Source: SZUA-368 sp028533045
GTDB lineage: Bacteria; Spirochaetota; Spirochaetia; DSM-2461
NCBI GenBank assembly: GCA_050031985.1
Contig: JBNAIG010000030.1
Location: 124,001 to 188,000 of the forward strand
DNA length: 64,000 nt
Direction of reading: 5' to 3'
The notes below the pieces were generated by a model. That model worked only from the letters and a program-made list of their open reading frames with translations, was not told where the DNA came from and searched no databases. The translations under genes and the position numbers were made by a program. Below, piece after piece: positions 1 through 8,414 of the stretch; positions within the stretch are counted from its first letter, which is position 1; each line of letters begins with the position of its first letter.

Positions 1-2
1 CC

Positions 3-377
3 GGAGGGGAGGAGAGAAAGGAGAGCGTCCGCTTCCGCCTGCCCCACGGATCGGGCCTCAAACCGGAGATGGGAACCAAAGTACAGGGCACCATGGACAT
101 GGCCCGCTGCCGGGACTTCATAACCTTGTACCGCGATTCCCGAACACGGGACAACCCCAGCTGGTTCTACGTAGGCCTCATGACCCGGTGCGTCAAAAAA
201 CTGGGAGCGGAAAAATCGGTGAATAACAGCGTCATAACCAAACTGAACCCCAGGGACTTCGCCTTTCTGGTAGACCTGTTTAACGAACTGAACAACGGCG
301 TCATAAGACGGGTCACAGACCAATGCCGCTGCGGAGAAGAAAACCGGGTGGAGCTCCATCTCCCGGGGGAAGTATAA
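3..377 (+). CDS. eCIS baseplate-hub assembly chaperone-like protein (5' end cut by window)
   Basis: The reading frame is open from the first bases of the window, so the start lies upstream; an internal ATG at 69 is probably not the real start. The visible 124 residues resemble the T4 gp51-like baseplate-hub assembly chaperone family found in extracellular contractile injection systems. They show an RFRLP segment, then the helical signature ARCRDF...RDSRTRDNPSWF and DFAFLVDLFNELN, and a C-terminal CxC pair (QCRCG) where relatives carry a small zinc-ribbon-like end. The family is thought to help assemble the baseplate in the cytoplasm. The next gene is DUF6760-like, which normally sits beside this family. 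The family call is from recalled motifs and was not searched. Confidence 0.72.
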   Translation, partial: GGEERKESVRFRLPHGSGLKPEMGTKVQGTMDMARCRDFITLYRDSRTRDNPSWFYVGLMTRCVKKLGAEKSVNNSVITKLNPRDFAFLVDLFNELNNGVIRRVTDQCRCGEENRVELHLPGEV

Positions 378-577
378 GCCGCCTCACCGGAGACATTTAC
401 GGAGAGGCGGCCCATCTGGCCTACTATTTTCACTGGAGCCGGACGGAAATCATGGCCATGAGCCGAAGAGAGAGGCGCTTGTGGCTGAACCAACTAAGCC
501 GCATAAACGGAAGCATAACCGGCGACACGAACCGGTTTATCCAGGGCATGCTGGCAAGTAGAGGAGAAGAGGGATGA
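323..577 (+). CDS. DUF6760-type small eCIS protein
   Basis: This 84-residue protein carries the block AAHLAYYFHWSRTEIMAMSRRERRLWL, split here as AAHLAYYFHW and SRRERRLWL. It matches the DUF6760 pattern (LYEEVAxIAYHFHW, then HRERRRW) seen in contractile injection system operons just after the gp51-like chaperone. The molecular role is not known; size and position suggest a chaperone or tail-assembly helper. The ATG at 323 lies inside the previous gene (55-bp overlap). Translation may begin later, because conserved sequence starts only near residue 20. The stop overlaps the next start (ATGA), so the genes are probably translationally coupled. Confidence 0.7.
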   Translation: MPLRRRKPGGAPSPGGSISRLTGDIYGEAAHLAYYFHWSRTEIMAMSRRERRLWLNQLSRINGSITGDTNRFIQGMLASRGEEG

Positions 578-3500
578 TTGAAGAACTAACAGGCTATTTT
601 TCCGAAGATTACTACAAGGAGCAGGACGAGAAAATCGTCGAGGCCATGAAAGACTATGAAGAAGGCCGAGCCCTGCCCGGGGAAGAAGGAATTCAGCTTA
701 AGGAAAAGGCCCGCCGGGAACTGGAAAGCCAACTCGTCTCCTCCGGCCAGGCCGAAGCGGACACCGTCTTTATAAACCCGGAAGAGTTCTTCCCCGAAGG
801 CCAAAGGGACGAAGAGAAAATCGAAGAGTTCCGCCGGGAAATGACCCGAAGCCACGCAGGGCAGCAGATGCTCTGGAGCTTTGCGGGGACCACGGGAAGC
901 TTCACCGTTCTCACGGAAAAACAGCTGGAAAGCTTTGGCCGTGACCTGGATTCTCTCAAGCCCGCCGCTCTACGAAGACAGGACGCTCAAAAGAAAACCA
1001 AACCCACCCCGGGCACCGTCCCCCTCTACCTCTACGGGGACGGAAGCTCCAGCCAGACCTACCAAAAAAGCAAAGCCAAACTCTCCTTTGACCGCTGCCG
1101 TGACAAAAGCGGCTTTAACTGGAACCAGAGAGAATACGACCCCAACTACAGCGTGGAGAAGCAGGGCTGGTTCGGGGGACTGAATCAGGAAGAAGTGTGG
1201 GAGGCCGTGGAAACTGCCTCCGCTCCCGGTGACCCTTCCATTCCCGGTCAAAGCGCCCCCAAAAGGGAAATCGAGCTGATCAACACCCTGGACGGGGCCC
1301 TTATCTTTGACACGGCCCTGCTCCTGTGCGGCCCGGAAGAGGAGGAGTACTATTACAACCTGGACGGAGAACTCTATGGGGCTGTTAAGACCGATAGGGC
1401 TGCCACTGTCGCCCGGCTCAAGGAGAGCTTGAAAGGCGAAGCTCCCGTAGGAATCGTACTGCCGGGCGGGGTTGATGAAGCGACCCGTAAAACCTATGAC
1501 GATTTGCTGGTTGAGTTGGGCGGTAGGAAGGAAGATGCTACCGCGAAGGGCGCGAAAAGAAGAGAAGAGCGCGAAAAGGGGGAAAGGGATATTACCCCTC
1601 GTGTTTTTTTAGAAACGGAAGAGGGGTGGCAGACCCTTTTGGCGGAAGATCGTGTACAGCGGGATGAGCTGGAACAGGCCACATTGACCTTGGGAGCGGC
1701 TACACGGCTGCGCCAGAGCGGGGTAGAGGAAGAGGCCATTGAAGAGTTCCTGAGTGAGGACATAGCTTCCATAGAAGTGCCTCTTAACCCCTTTGTGGAG
1801 GCAGACAGAGCTATTCTTTTGGCAGAAAGCCTTTCCTCAGTAGAAAAAGAGAAGCAAGAGACCATAAAAACAAGCGTTGATAGCTGGTTTGACGAGAAAG
1901 CCCGGGAGATAGGGGCGGAGGAAATGGTTCATGTCCTTCCCTCTCTCCTAGCCGCCCTGCCGGTTCTAGTCGTAGCTCTGGAAAATGGTGTTGGGAGTGA
2001 AGCGGTATTGGATGAAGCTTTTAACTTGGGAACGTCGACTCTTTCTCCTGAAGAAACACCTGCTCCAAGTCCCGCCTCAAAGGTGACATTCAACGGGCGG
2101 GTGACACTGGAAGAGCTAAGTCGTGGTATGACACCTTGGGGAGCCTCAAAAACCGCTTCTTTAACCCCGGACTTCTTCCGGGAAGAAAGCCGCACACAAA
2201 CCGCGCAAACAGCCGGTCTGAAAGAAGGTGAAATCCTTTCTTTGGCCGAGGCCGTTGAAAGACTCAACATGCCCCCCATGGACAGAAAAGAGTTTAACAA
2301 ACGAATGGCCTCTGCCCTAAGCCACTACCGCACCGTCCAAACCAGCACAGGCATGACCGTAAGCGATCTAGTTTCCACCGTGGACAGCATTACCATGAAA
2401 CGGCCCGATGCGAAGAGATTGGGAAGCAAGGATATTTACTTTGAAGAAAGCCTGGGAGAATTGTTAGCCAAGGGAAGGACAACGGAAATACCTACCAAGA
2501 CCGTAAACCGGGAAGAGTTATTCCAGCCGGTATTGGCGGAAGTGCCCGCAGTCGGAGAGTTTTTCCAAACTCCCGAAATAGTCTCTAGTACAGATTCTTA
2601 CCTTGAAGTACTTCCCACCCTTAACCACGCTTCTACCCTCTCTCTAACGGAAGGACTTCTCGCCGCCTTCGCCCAACCGGTAGAAGAGGCCCAGCCTCTG
2701 AGTGAGCGGCAGCTGAGCGGCCTGATCAAACTCTATGAATCGGTAGGGGCCACACAAGAAACCGCCCAAGCCGCCGTAGACCAGTGGCAACAAGCCCGGT
2801 TTACACCGGAAGAGTATAAAGCGGTAAGGAATAACTTAAAGAAGAAGTTGCAGAACGAGGCAGCCAAGAGAAAACGGGTTATGTCAGAAAGTACCCTTGC
2901 CTCAACCACCACAGCAGGAAACACTCCCGTACTCAACAACCCTCTGGAACTGACAGACAAGCTCCTGACAACTCTCGCCATGAATCCCTCCCCGGAAGCC
3001 CAGCCCTTACGACAGGCAGAAATCGCCGACCTTGATAGAGTCTACCGCCATGCAGGAACCCAGCAGGAAGCTATTCGCACAGCTTTGAAGAAATGGGAGC
3101 AAGTCAAGTTTACCCCGGAAGAGTTTAAGGCAGTAAGGGATAATTTGGAGAAGCAGTTGAAGCCTGTTTCAGCGATTAAAGCCGGTAACGAAGCTCTTTC
3201 CGCTAGTTCAATACCCGGACATCGTGGAGCCGGTGATATTAATTCCGTTTTAGCCGCTTCCCAATTTACACCGGAAGAGAAGAAAGCCGTACAGGCCGTA
3301 ATGGAAGCTTACCGTGCGGAAGAAAGCCATGGCAGCTCTAGCAGTATAGCTAATATGAACCATCCTATGAGCAATGAAGCCTTGATGCCTCTGGTAAGTC
3401 AGGCCCTGGCCGGGCAGTGGGGCTGGGTGCCTGCTTCTGTGAGGCCGATGATGAGTCGGGCGGTGGGGAGAACTTCACGGGCAGGAAAGTCATTCTCCAC

Positions 3501-4350
3501 ACCCACAAGACCATCTATAAACTCACAAAGGACAATACAAACAATATTAAGCGAGGCTCAAAGGGAAGTCGCTCATAGTTCATTTCCTGTGGGACACACT
3601 TCTACCGCTTCAAGTCTCCAACCTGTCACCAGACAGCTCCCCGTGGAGAAAGCCCCGGCCTTAGCTTTCAGAAACGCTTACAAAAAGCTTGGTTACCGGG
3701 TTAATCCGCAAAGAGGGCAGAATCTTCCCATTCACACACAGTCCGCCGGAACAGCATTAGCCGGAGTAATGCCCTCTCAAGCCTCTTCTTTTGAGGGTAA
3801 CTCTTTTATACCCCCGGCGGTAGCACAGGTCTTGAGAAAGGAGTTGGGTGCACTGAGTGGGATAAGAACAACACCACAAGCCCCAGTCAAACCGACAGTC
3901 CAGGCGGTGGTTCAGAAGGATAGTTATAATAGTGCCCATAATATGGCCCATCCCATTATGGGCGGAGCCGCAGGAATGACCGGTTTTAACGGGGGCCAGG
4001 GATTTCCCGGACAGCCGGGTGGCATGGCTATGGGGAATATCTCTCATGAGAATCCTTTTGCCTCGCATGGTAATTCTATCCCGGGAATGCCGCCGGGGAT
4101 GACTGCGAATAAGAGTTTGCCGGGAAATAGTAGTAATCCTTTGAGCCGGATGGAACGGATAAATCAAAATTATGAGCAAGATAAGGCCAGCCTGGGGCAG
4201 GGCGAGCAGAGGATGCTGGCCCGGAGCGAGAGCCATTCTGTGGGGCATGCCGGAGGGAATCGTCAATTCGATAGCATTGAATCTGAACGAAGACTGAGCA
4301 GCGAACTCCTGATAGAAATGAAAGAAGATTTTGATCTTTCGGAGGCATAA
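574..4350 (+). CDS. Large protein of unknown family in eCIS locus (1258 aa)
   Basis: I do not recognise this protein. It is very acidic and charged over the first 450 residues, with a short hydrophobic stretch near 456-476 (LPSLLAALPVLVVAL). A helical repeat occurs twice, at about residues 709-765 and 812-865, each ending in FTPEE(Y/F)KAVR(N/D)NL. A third fragment (FTPEEKKAV) lies near 898. The last 200 residues are rich in Gly, Met, Ser, Asn and Pro and look disordered. It starts in an ATGA overlap with the DUF6760 gene and is followed 2 bp later by the DUF4157 gene, so it belongs to the eCIS operon. It could be a tape measure, a cargo adaptor or a cargo. No enzyme motif is visible. Confidence 0.6.
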   Translation: MIEELTGYFSEDYYKEQDEKIVEAMKDYEEGRALPGEEGIQLKEKARRELESQLVSSGQAEADTVFINPEEFFPEGQRDEEKIEEFRREMTRSHAGQQMLWSFAGTTGSFTVLTEKQLESFGRDLDSLKPAALRRQDAQKKTKPTPGTVPLYLYGDGSSSQTYQKSKAKLSFDRCRDKSGFNWNQREYDPNYSVEKQGWFGGLNQEEVWEAVETASAPGDPSIPGQSAPKREIELINTLDGALIFDTALLLCGPEEEEYYYNLDGELYGAVKTDRAATVARLKESLKGEAPVGIVLPGGVDEATRKTYDDLLVELGGRKEDATAKGAKRREEREKGERDITPRVFLETEEGWQTLLAEDRVQRDELEQATLTLGAATRLRQSGVEEEAIEEFLSEDIASIEVPLNPFVEADRAILLAESLSSVEKEKQETIKTSVDSWFDEKAREIGAEEMVHVLPSLLAALPVLVVALENGVGSEAVLDEAFNLGTSTLSPEETPAPSPASKVTFNGRVTLEELSRGMTPWGASKTASLTPDFFREESRTQTAQTAGLKEGEILSLAEAVERLNMPPMDRKEFNKRMASALSHYRTVQTSTGMTVSDLVSTVDSITMKRPDAKRLGSKDIYFEESLGELLAKGRTTEIPTKTVNREELFQPVLAEVPAVGEFFQTPEIVSSTDSYLEVLPTLNHASTLSLTEGLLAAFAQPVEEAQPLSERQLSGLIKLYESVGATQETAQAAVDQWQQARFTPEEYKAVRNNLKKKLQNEAAKRKRVMSESTLASTTTAGNTPVLNNPLELTDKLLTTLAMNPSPEAQPLRQAEIADLDRVYRHAGTQQEAIRTALKKWEQVKFTPEEFKAVRDNLEKQLKPVSAIKAGNEALSASSIPGHRGAGDINSVLAASQFTPEEKKAVQAVMEAYRAEESHGSSSSIANMNHPMSNEALMPLVSQALAGQWGWVPASVRPMMSRAVGRTSRAGKSFSTPTRPSINSQRTIQTILSEAQREVAHSSFPVGHTSTASSLQPVTRQLPVEKAPALAFRNAYKKLGYRVNPQRGQNLPIHTQSAGTALAGVMPSQASSFEGNSFIPPAVAQVLRKELGALSGIRTTPQAPVKPTVQAVVQKDSYNSAHNMAHPIMGGAAGMTGFNGGQGFPGQPGGMAMGNISHENPFASHGNSIPGMPPGMTANKSLPGNSSNPLSRMERINQNYEQDKASLGQGEQRMLARSESHSVGHAGGNRQFDSIESERRLSSELLIEMKEDFDLSEA
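2698..3165 (+). repeat. Two-copy helical protein repeat in the 1258-aa protein
   Basis: Two units of about 55 residues, starting at 2698 and 3007, share a pattern of LIKLYESVG/LDRVYRHAG, then AxxxWxQxxFTPEE(Y/F)KAVR(N/D)NLxKxL. A shorter third fragment with FTPEEKKAV lies near 3265. The copies have diverged at DNA level, so this is an old protein duplication and not a recent DNA repeat. Confidence 0.75.
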
Positions 4351-4352
4351 GA

Positions 4353-5162
4353 ATGGGTGAGAGAAACCGTTTATCACGATATCTTTCGGATTTAACCGAC
4401 CGCTATGCATATTACAAGTTGCAGAAAAGTGAAATTGAGTATCAATATGGCTATCGTTCGGAACAGTATAAGGGTCATCATGCCATAAAGGTTCAGCCCT
4501 GGATGGTAGATAGAGTTTTCCCCCTAGATTCAGCTCTTTTAAGCCGAATGGAAGTTCTCTTTGATTATGATTTCAAATCCGTTCGTATTCATCTAGGCCC
4601 GGTTGCCGAGAGTGTCACTTCACAGCAAGGTGCCAGTGCTGTAACCATGGGAAGTGATATTTATTTTTCCGAAGGAGCTTTTGAACCTCATAAAGAGCAA
4701 GGTCTTGTACTTCTTGCCCATGAATTGGAACATGTTAAACAGTTTGCTTCCGGAAGATCACCCCTCAACGATGAAGACAGAGCTTCTTTGGAAGGGGAAG
4801 CCTATCGTTTAGAAACAATGATAAAAGACAATTTTCATAATCTTGAGCCTTCCAGCTTGGATTCAGGATTAGGGGGTAATTTTTCATCCAAAGGACAGGG
4901 CGGAGAGCTTCATAGAAGTAAAGGCTCGGGAGCGCCTGATTTGCTTGAAGACTTTATCAATCAGCCTCGATATAAAATGGTTGAAGTCGTTATGGAGAAT
5001 ACGGGAAGCCGGTATAATATATCTCCCAACACACTAAAAATGATTCAAAGAGAAGTTCTAGAGGCCTTCCAAGCAGATCTACAATACCGTTTTTCCCAAG
5101 CCACAGAAGAAGAAAAGCGGGAAATCGCCTCCAAATTAATGTCCGGAGGCTACGGACTATGA
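4353..5162 (+). CDS. DUF4157 domain protein with HExxH motif
   Basis: Residues about 50-135 match the DUF4157 pattern: a VRIHLGP segment, a SDIYFSEGAF segment, then LLAHELEHVKQF with H123-E124 and H127. DUF4157 modules are common in contractile injection system loci and in polymorphic toxin proteins. The HExxH suggests a zinc-peptidase-like fold, but activity is inferred only. In many loci this domain forms the N-terminus of a toxin. Here it is a separate 269-residue protein with a polar linker (about 165-195) and a helical C-terminus. Its stop overlaps the next start (ATGA at 5159), which ties it to the 813-residue protein. The two may act as a pair or be a split effector. Confidence 0.8.
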   Translation: MGERNRLSRYLSDLTDRYAYYKLQKSEIEYQYGYRSEQYKGHHAIKVQPWMVDRVFPLDSALLSRMEVLFDYDFKSVRIHLGPVAESVTSQQGASAVTMGSDIYFSEGAFEPHKEQGLVLLAHELEHVKQFASGRSPLNDEDRASLEGEAYRLETMIKDNFHNLEPSSLDSGLGGNFSSKGQGGELHRSKGSGAPDLLEDFINQPRYKMVEVVMENTGSRYNISPNTLKMIQREVLEAFQADLQYRFSQATEEEKREIASKLMSGGYGL

Positions 5163-7600
5163 GAAATGTTTATGTAAACGGAATCAGCCAGCTATTGGGA
5201 GAAGTGCTTGCCGTAGATGAGAGGCTGGAAGAAGAATACAAAGGGACGGAGAGCCTGAATTATTATTCCTACCATGCTCACCTTTTTTCCCATAGCGGCC
5301 CCATTTTGGATCAAAGCCGGAAGGATTTCCGGGAGAATCTTTCTTCCTTTTTTACCTACCTTTATGACCAGGACCTGGAGACACTGGATGAGATAATCCA
5401 GGAACTCCTTATGACACTCAATAAGCTGGATCAGGACACCATGGTCAACTACTTGCAGCACCTCCCGGATAATCAAATTATCCGTGGTTCAAATTATGGG
5501 AAGGATGAGCACATCCTTCACTTCAAAAATGCGATCAAGAACGAAGCTATTCGCGTGCTCAAAGAAAACAGAAGCGAATTGGACCGCAAGGAGCGGGAAT
5601 ACCAAAATAGCCTGGGCGTGGGCGGTGATGAATCGCTTTTGGACCAGTTCAACAAAACCCTCATTCAATTTCGTGAGCTGGAAGGGGAAATAGGCAACAA
5701 TGAATCGAAACAGGCCGCCCTTCGAACAGCCATTTTGAATAATGCCATGGTCACCATGGAATACGGTGGCTGGGGGTATGATCATGAGTATGGTGATCAG
5801 AAAAGAATGGAGATTGAGGCGGTTCAGGAAAACATCGACCTTCTGAAACAGACGCAAGCAAATCTTATGAGTGAGAAGCCGGAGCTGGCGGCTATTGGTA
5901 AGCGTTTTGATGATCTTGGCGACCATTCCGCAGTGTTGGCCGAACTGAGCCGGGGCTTTGCCAAAGCCCGCGAGGCCATTAAAGATGTTTACAATAAGGT
6001 TGTGGACGATGATATTCCTCTGGTAGCTCTTGGGCCTATTATCAGAACAGTACAAGCTCAGTTAGAGATCCTCCCCCTGGGGGAAGAAGGGAATGACCTT
6101 TATAGCCTCCATGTGAATGAATGGATTCAGAGTCAGAATAACCGGGACAGAAATATTAACCTGATTATCGCCGGAGTATCCGTCGGTTTGGGAATTGTAG
6201 CGGGAATACTGACTTTTGGAGTGGGGGGCGCTGCGGCAGCTGCGGTGGGCTTTGGCCTGGGCGCCACCGGTTCAGCCGTCGGTGTGGCAGGAGCGGTTTA
6301 CAACTTTGAAAGAGCGGAAGACCTTAATTCTGCGGCCGACTCCCAGGCCATGAGTAACGACGGTTTGCTTGATGACCCAGAAGCCGCGAAGAAAGCCTAT
6401 GCCTGGGCTATTGCGGATTTGATTCTTTCCGGTGTGGACGTGGTCTTTGCCGGTTTGGATATGGCTAAGCTGATGGGCGCGGTGAACAAGTTTGATAACG
6501 CTGTTGTGGGTCGAAAGGTTATCTTTCAGCTCTCTGATCTTTCCGATGAGACGGTGGAAGCGGCTGCACGGATATACAAAGGGTTAGATGAAACTACTGC
6601 TCTGAAACTGGATAGCACTTTGAGAACAGGGTTTGATAAATATAATGAAGGGCTTATATTTGCAGAAAAACTTAAAGTCGAAGGCATCAATAACTTAGTT
6701 AAAATAGAGAATGCTGATGATATTAAGACTGTTGTGAACTTTTTTCCTGGCGATGAAAACACCACAATACGACTCCTTAACAGTATAAAAGACCCTCAGG
6801 GCCTGCTCAATCCTCAAGTCGTTTTAGACAAATATGATTTGACAAGTGGAAGGACCCTTGAAGAACTTAATAGCGTTCTTCGTCAATGGGGTAACCAAAC
6901 GGCCAGAAGCACCGAAGAGATTGCTGTCTTGTTAAAGTATCGTCCCGATGCTCCCAAAGTTGTGGCCCGTGTTCAGACAAGAAACTATCCCACCTTAGGT
7001 CGGGAAAGTGCTTTTACCTGGGTTACCGATCCGGAGGAATTGATAGGATTGGATTTTGACGGACTTGCTGACAGAATCGGTCTGACCGAAGAGTATAAAG
7101 AATGGATTCGTACTGAAAACAACGGAAGTATTTGGGTCGATTTTATAGAATCGCCCGTTGAGCACCAGAAGGTAAGTTGGGATTATTTGAATAGCGAGAC
7201 GAAGACGCTGATTGAAGTTGATGATAGCTTTGCAATCCGTCTTGAGCAGATCTCAATGCTAACTAATTCGGATGGCAGTCTTTCCATGTCCAAACTTGAT
7301 GATGCTTTTGCTGTCCTATCAAATACAAATGTAGAGGATGTGGAAAATCTATCATCTGATATGAAACTGTTAAGAGAAACCCTTGAAGGAAAATTTGGTA
7401 ACAATCCCCTTTTTACCGGTAAAGGATATACGGTTGATCCGGCTGGTAACTTTGGAACTAGAGAGTGGGGATTAGTGAAACCAGATGTAGGTTTGGAAAT
7501 AGACGAAATGAAAGCAGAAGGATATAATATTATTCGAATAGAAGTTACATCGGATGGTCAGGCTTATCCTTTGTTACTTGATCATAATCTAATGTACTAG
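5159..7600 (+). CDS. Putative eCIS effector or pore-type protein (813 aa)
   Basis: Family not recognised. Residues 1-330 are helical and charged. Residues about 333-382 form a long Gly/Ala hydrophobic block (GVGGAAAAAVGFGLG) of the kind found in translocation regions of polymorphic toxins, followed by another apolar segment near 420-440. From about base 6580 the DNA becomes clearly more AT-rich. The C-terminal end has a motif-like stretch, NPLFTGKGYT...GNFGTREW (from about residue 748), that may mark a separate catalytic module. The coupled DUF4157 gene upstream and the small AT-rich gene 10 bp downstream fit an effector with a partner. The toxic activity, if any, cannot be named from sequence alone. 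Confidence 0.55.
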   Translation: MRNVYVNGISQLLGEVLAVDERLEEEYKGTESLNYYSYHAHLFSHSGPILDQSRKDFRENLSSFFTYLYDQDLETLDEIIQELLMTLNKLDQDTMVNYLQHLPDNQIIRGSNYGKDEHILHFKNAIKNEAIRVLKENRSELDRKEREYQNSLGVGGDESLLDQFNKTLIQFRELEGEIGNNESKQAALRTAILNNAMVTMEYGGWGYDHEYGDQKRMEIEAVQENIDLLKQTQANLMSEKPELAAIGKRFDDLGDHSAVLAELSRGFAKAREAIKDVYNKVVDDDIPLVALGPIIRTVQAQLEILPLGEEGNDLYSLHVNEWIQSQNNRDRNINLIIAGVSVGLGIVAGILTFGVGGAAAAAVGFGLGATGSAVGVAGAVYNFERAEDLNSAADSQAMSNDGLLDDPEAAKKAYAWAIADLILSGVDVVFAGLDMAKLMGAVNKFDNAVVGRKVIFQLSDLSDETVEAAARIYKGLDETTALKLDSTLRTGFDKYNEGLIFAEKLKVEGINNLVKIENADDIKTVVNFFPGDENTTIRLLNSIKDPQGLLNPQVVLDKYDLTSGRTLEELNSVLRQWGNQTARSTEEIAVLLKYRPDAPKVVARVQTRNYPTLGRESAFTWVTDPEELIGLDFDGLADRIGLTEEYKEWIRTENNGSIWVDFIESPVEHQKVSWDYLNSETKTLIEVDDSFAIRLEQISMLTNSDGSLSMSKLDDAFAVLSNTNVEDVENLSSDMKLLRETLEGKFGNNPLFTGKGYTVDPAGNFGTREWGLVKPDVGLEIDEMKAEGYNIIRIEVTSDGQAYPLLLDHNLMY

Positions 7601-7610
7601 GGAGAAGCAA

Positions 7611-8018
7611 ATGAGTATTAATCGAGGATTTTATTGCAAAAGCGTGAAAATAGATGAGAATACTATTTGTATTGAAGGGTATACTGATTTGAAAAATAAT
7701 GATTGGGGAAAACGCACTCTTTATCTTTCTCCTGAGTCTATCCCCCCTCTATTATGTGTTATGGAAAATTATGAAAACTTTATGAACCAAAGCGCTTCTC
7801 TTATGGGAAAGACTTTTAAGAATGACTTTGACGAGATAGATTATACCATTTGTGGTTCTGACACCCAACCTATTTTTTCAATCACCAACCTGAAGCGACG
7901 TCTTATAAATGGAAGAAAAGTTGGTGGAGCTTTAGATATCCCTTATCAACCATTCAATAAAGAGCTTGTCTATGAGAACATTGGGCAAGTGATGGATGAA
8001 TTAAAAAAATATATATAG
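7611..8018 (+). CDS. Small AT-rich protein, candidate immunity or partner gene
   Basis: This 135-residue cytoplasmic protein has no signal peptide, membrane segment or recognised domain. It begins 10 bp after the 813-residue gene, with a GGGAGAAG ribosome site directly before the ATG. Its AT-rich base use matches the last third of that gene and differs from the rest of the operon. This placement and shared composition are typical of immunity genes that move together with a toxin C-terminus; it could instead be a cargo chaperone. It is the last gene before the repeat and transposase region. The immunity role is inferred from context only. Confidence 0.5.
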   Translation: MSINRGFYCKSVKIDENTICIEGYTDLKNNDWGKRTLYLSPESIPPLLCVMENYENFMNQSASLMGKTFKNDFDEIDYTICGSDTQPIFSITNLKRRLINGRKVGGALDIPYQPFNKELVYENIGQVMDELKKYI

Positions 8019-8108
8019 TGTTTATTGTACTGGAGTTCTTTGAATCTTATTATCACCCCATATGTTCGTGGCTACAAAGCTGGACTTCAACGTTCTGTAG
8101 CTTAAGAT

Positions 8109-8157
8109 AACAAGAAGGGATTGAAGAGGAAATGAGTCAAGGAGGCCCGGCGGAGCG
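8109..8157 (+). repeat. 49-bp direct repeat, copy 1
   Basis: It begins AACAAGAAGGGATTGAAG and ends GGCCCGGCGGAGCG. It matches 10373-10421 at 47 of 49 positions (two transitions). The match weakly extends upstream (CGTGGCT and nearby bases), but stops sharply downstream. Confidence 0.9.
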
Positions 8158-8230
8158 ACTGATCACAAACCTCTGGTTTGCTGTTCACCCATGCATCCAG
8201 GGCGTGAGCCGTAGTGGTGACTTATTATAA
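8132..8230 (+). pseudogene. Truncated copy of the small repeat-borne ORF
   Basis: The frame begins ATG with MSQGGPAER, identical to the first nine residues of the small frame at 10396. After the repeat ends it diverges into 23 unrelated residues and stops at 8230. I read this as a remnant left when the segment was duplicated or replaced. It is unlikely to make a functional product. Confidence 0.35.
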
Positions 8231-8414
8231 AAATCCCATTTTCGCCCTGAAAATTGGAAGAACAGCGTATTTTCTGTAAGCAAAATCTGCAAAATAGTGT
8301 TAAAAATATTGGTTTAAATCTCAACAAAACCTGAAAATCCAGAAAACTGAATAAAAAAGGACACACCTGTTCCTAAGAGAAGGAAAAGAGAATTATTAAA
8401 ATTGAAAAGCTGTC

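Larger units (their letters stand above)
8019..8414. other. Intergenic region between putative immunity gene and transposase
   Basis: These 396 bases hold copy 1 of the 49-bp direct repeat (8109-8157) and a short open frame (8132-8230). After about 8230 the sequence is AT-rich and runs to the end of the transposase gene. No promoter, RNA gene or clear terminal inverted repeat was found. A weak match exists between AAAAAAGG near 8354 and its reverse complement near 9505, too short to call an IS end. Confidence 0.5.

Noticed and set aside
3757..4410. 217-codon open frame antisense to the 1258-aa gene
   Set aside because: It lies opposite a longer gene, extends over its stop, has a low-complexity composition and no motif; the plus-strand frame fits the operon.
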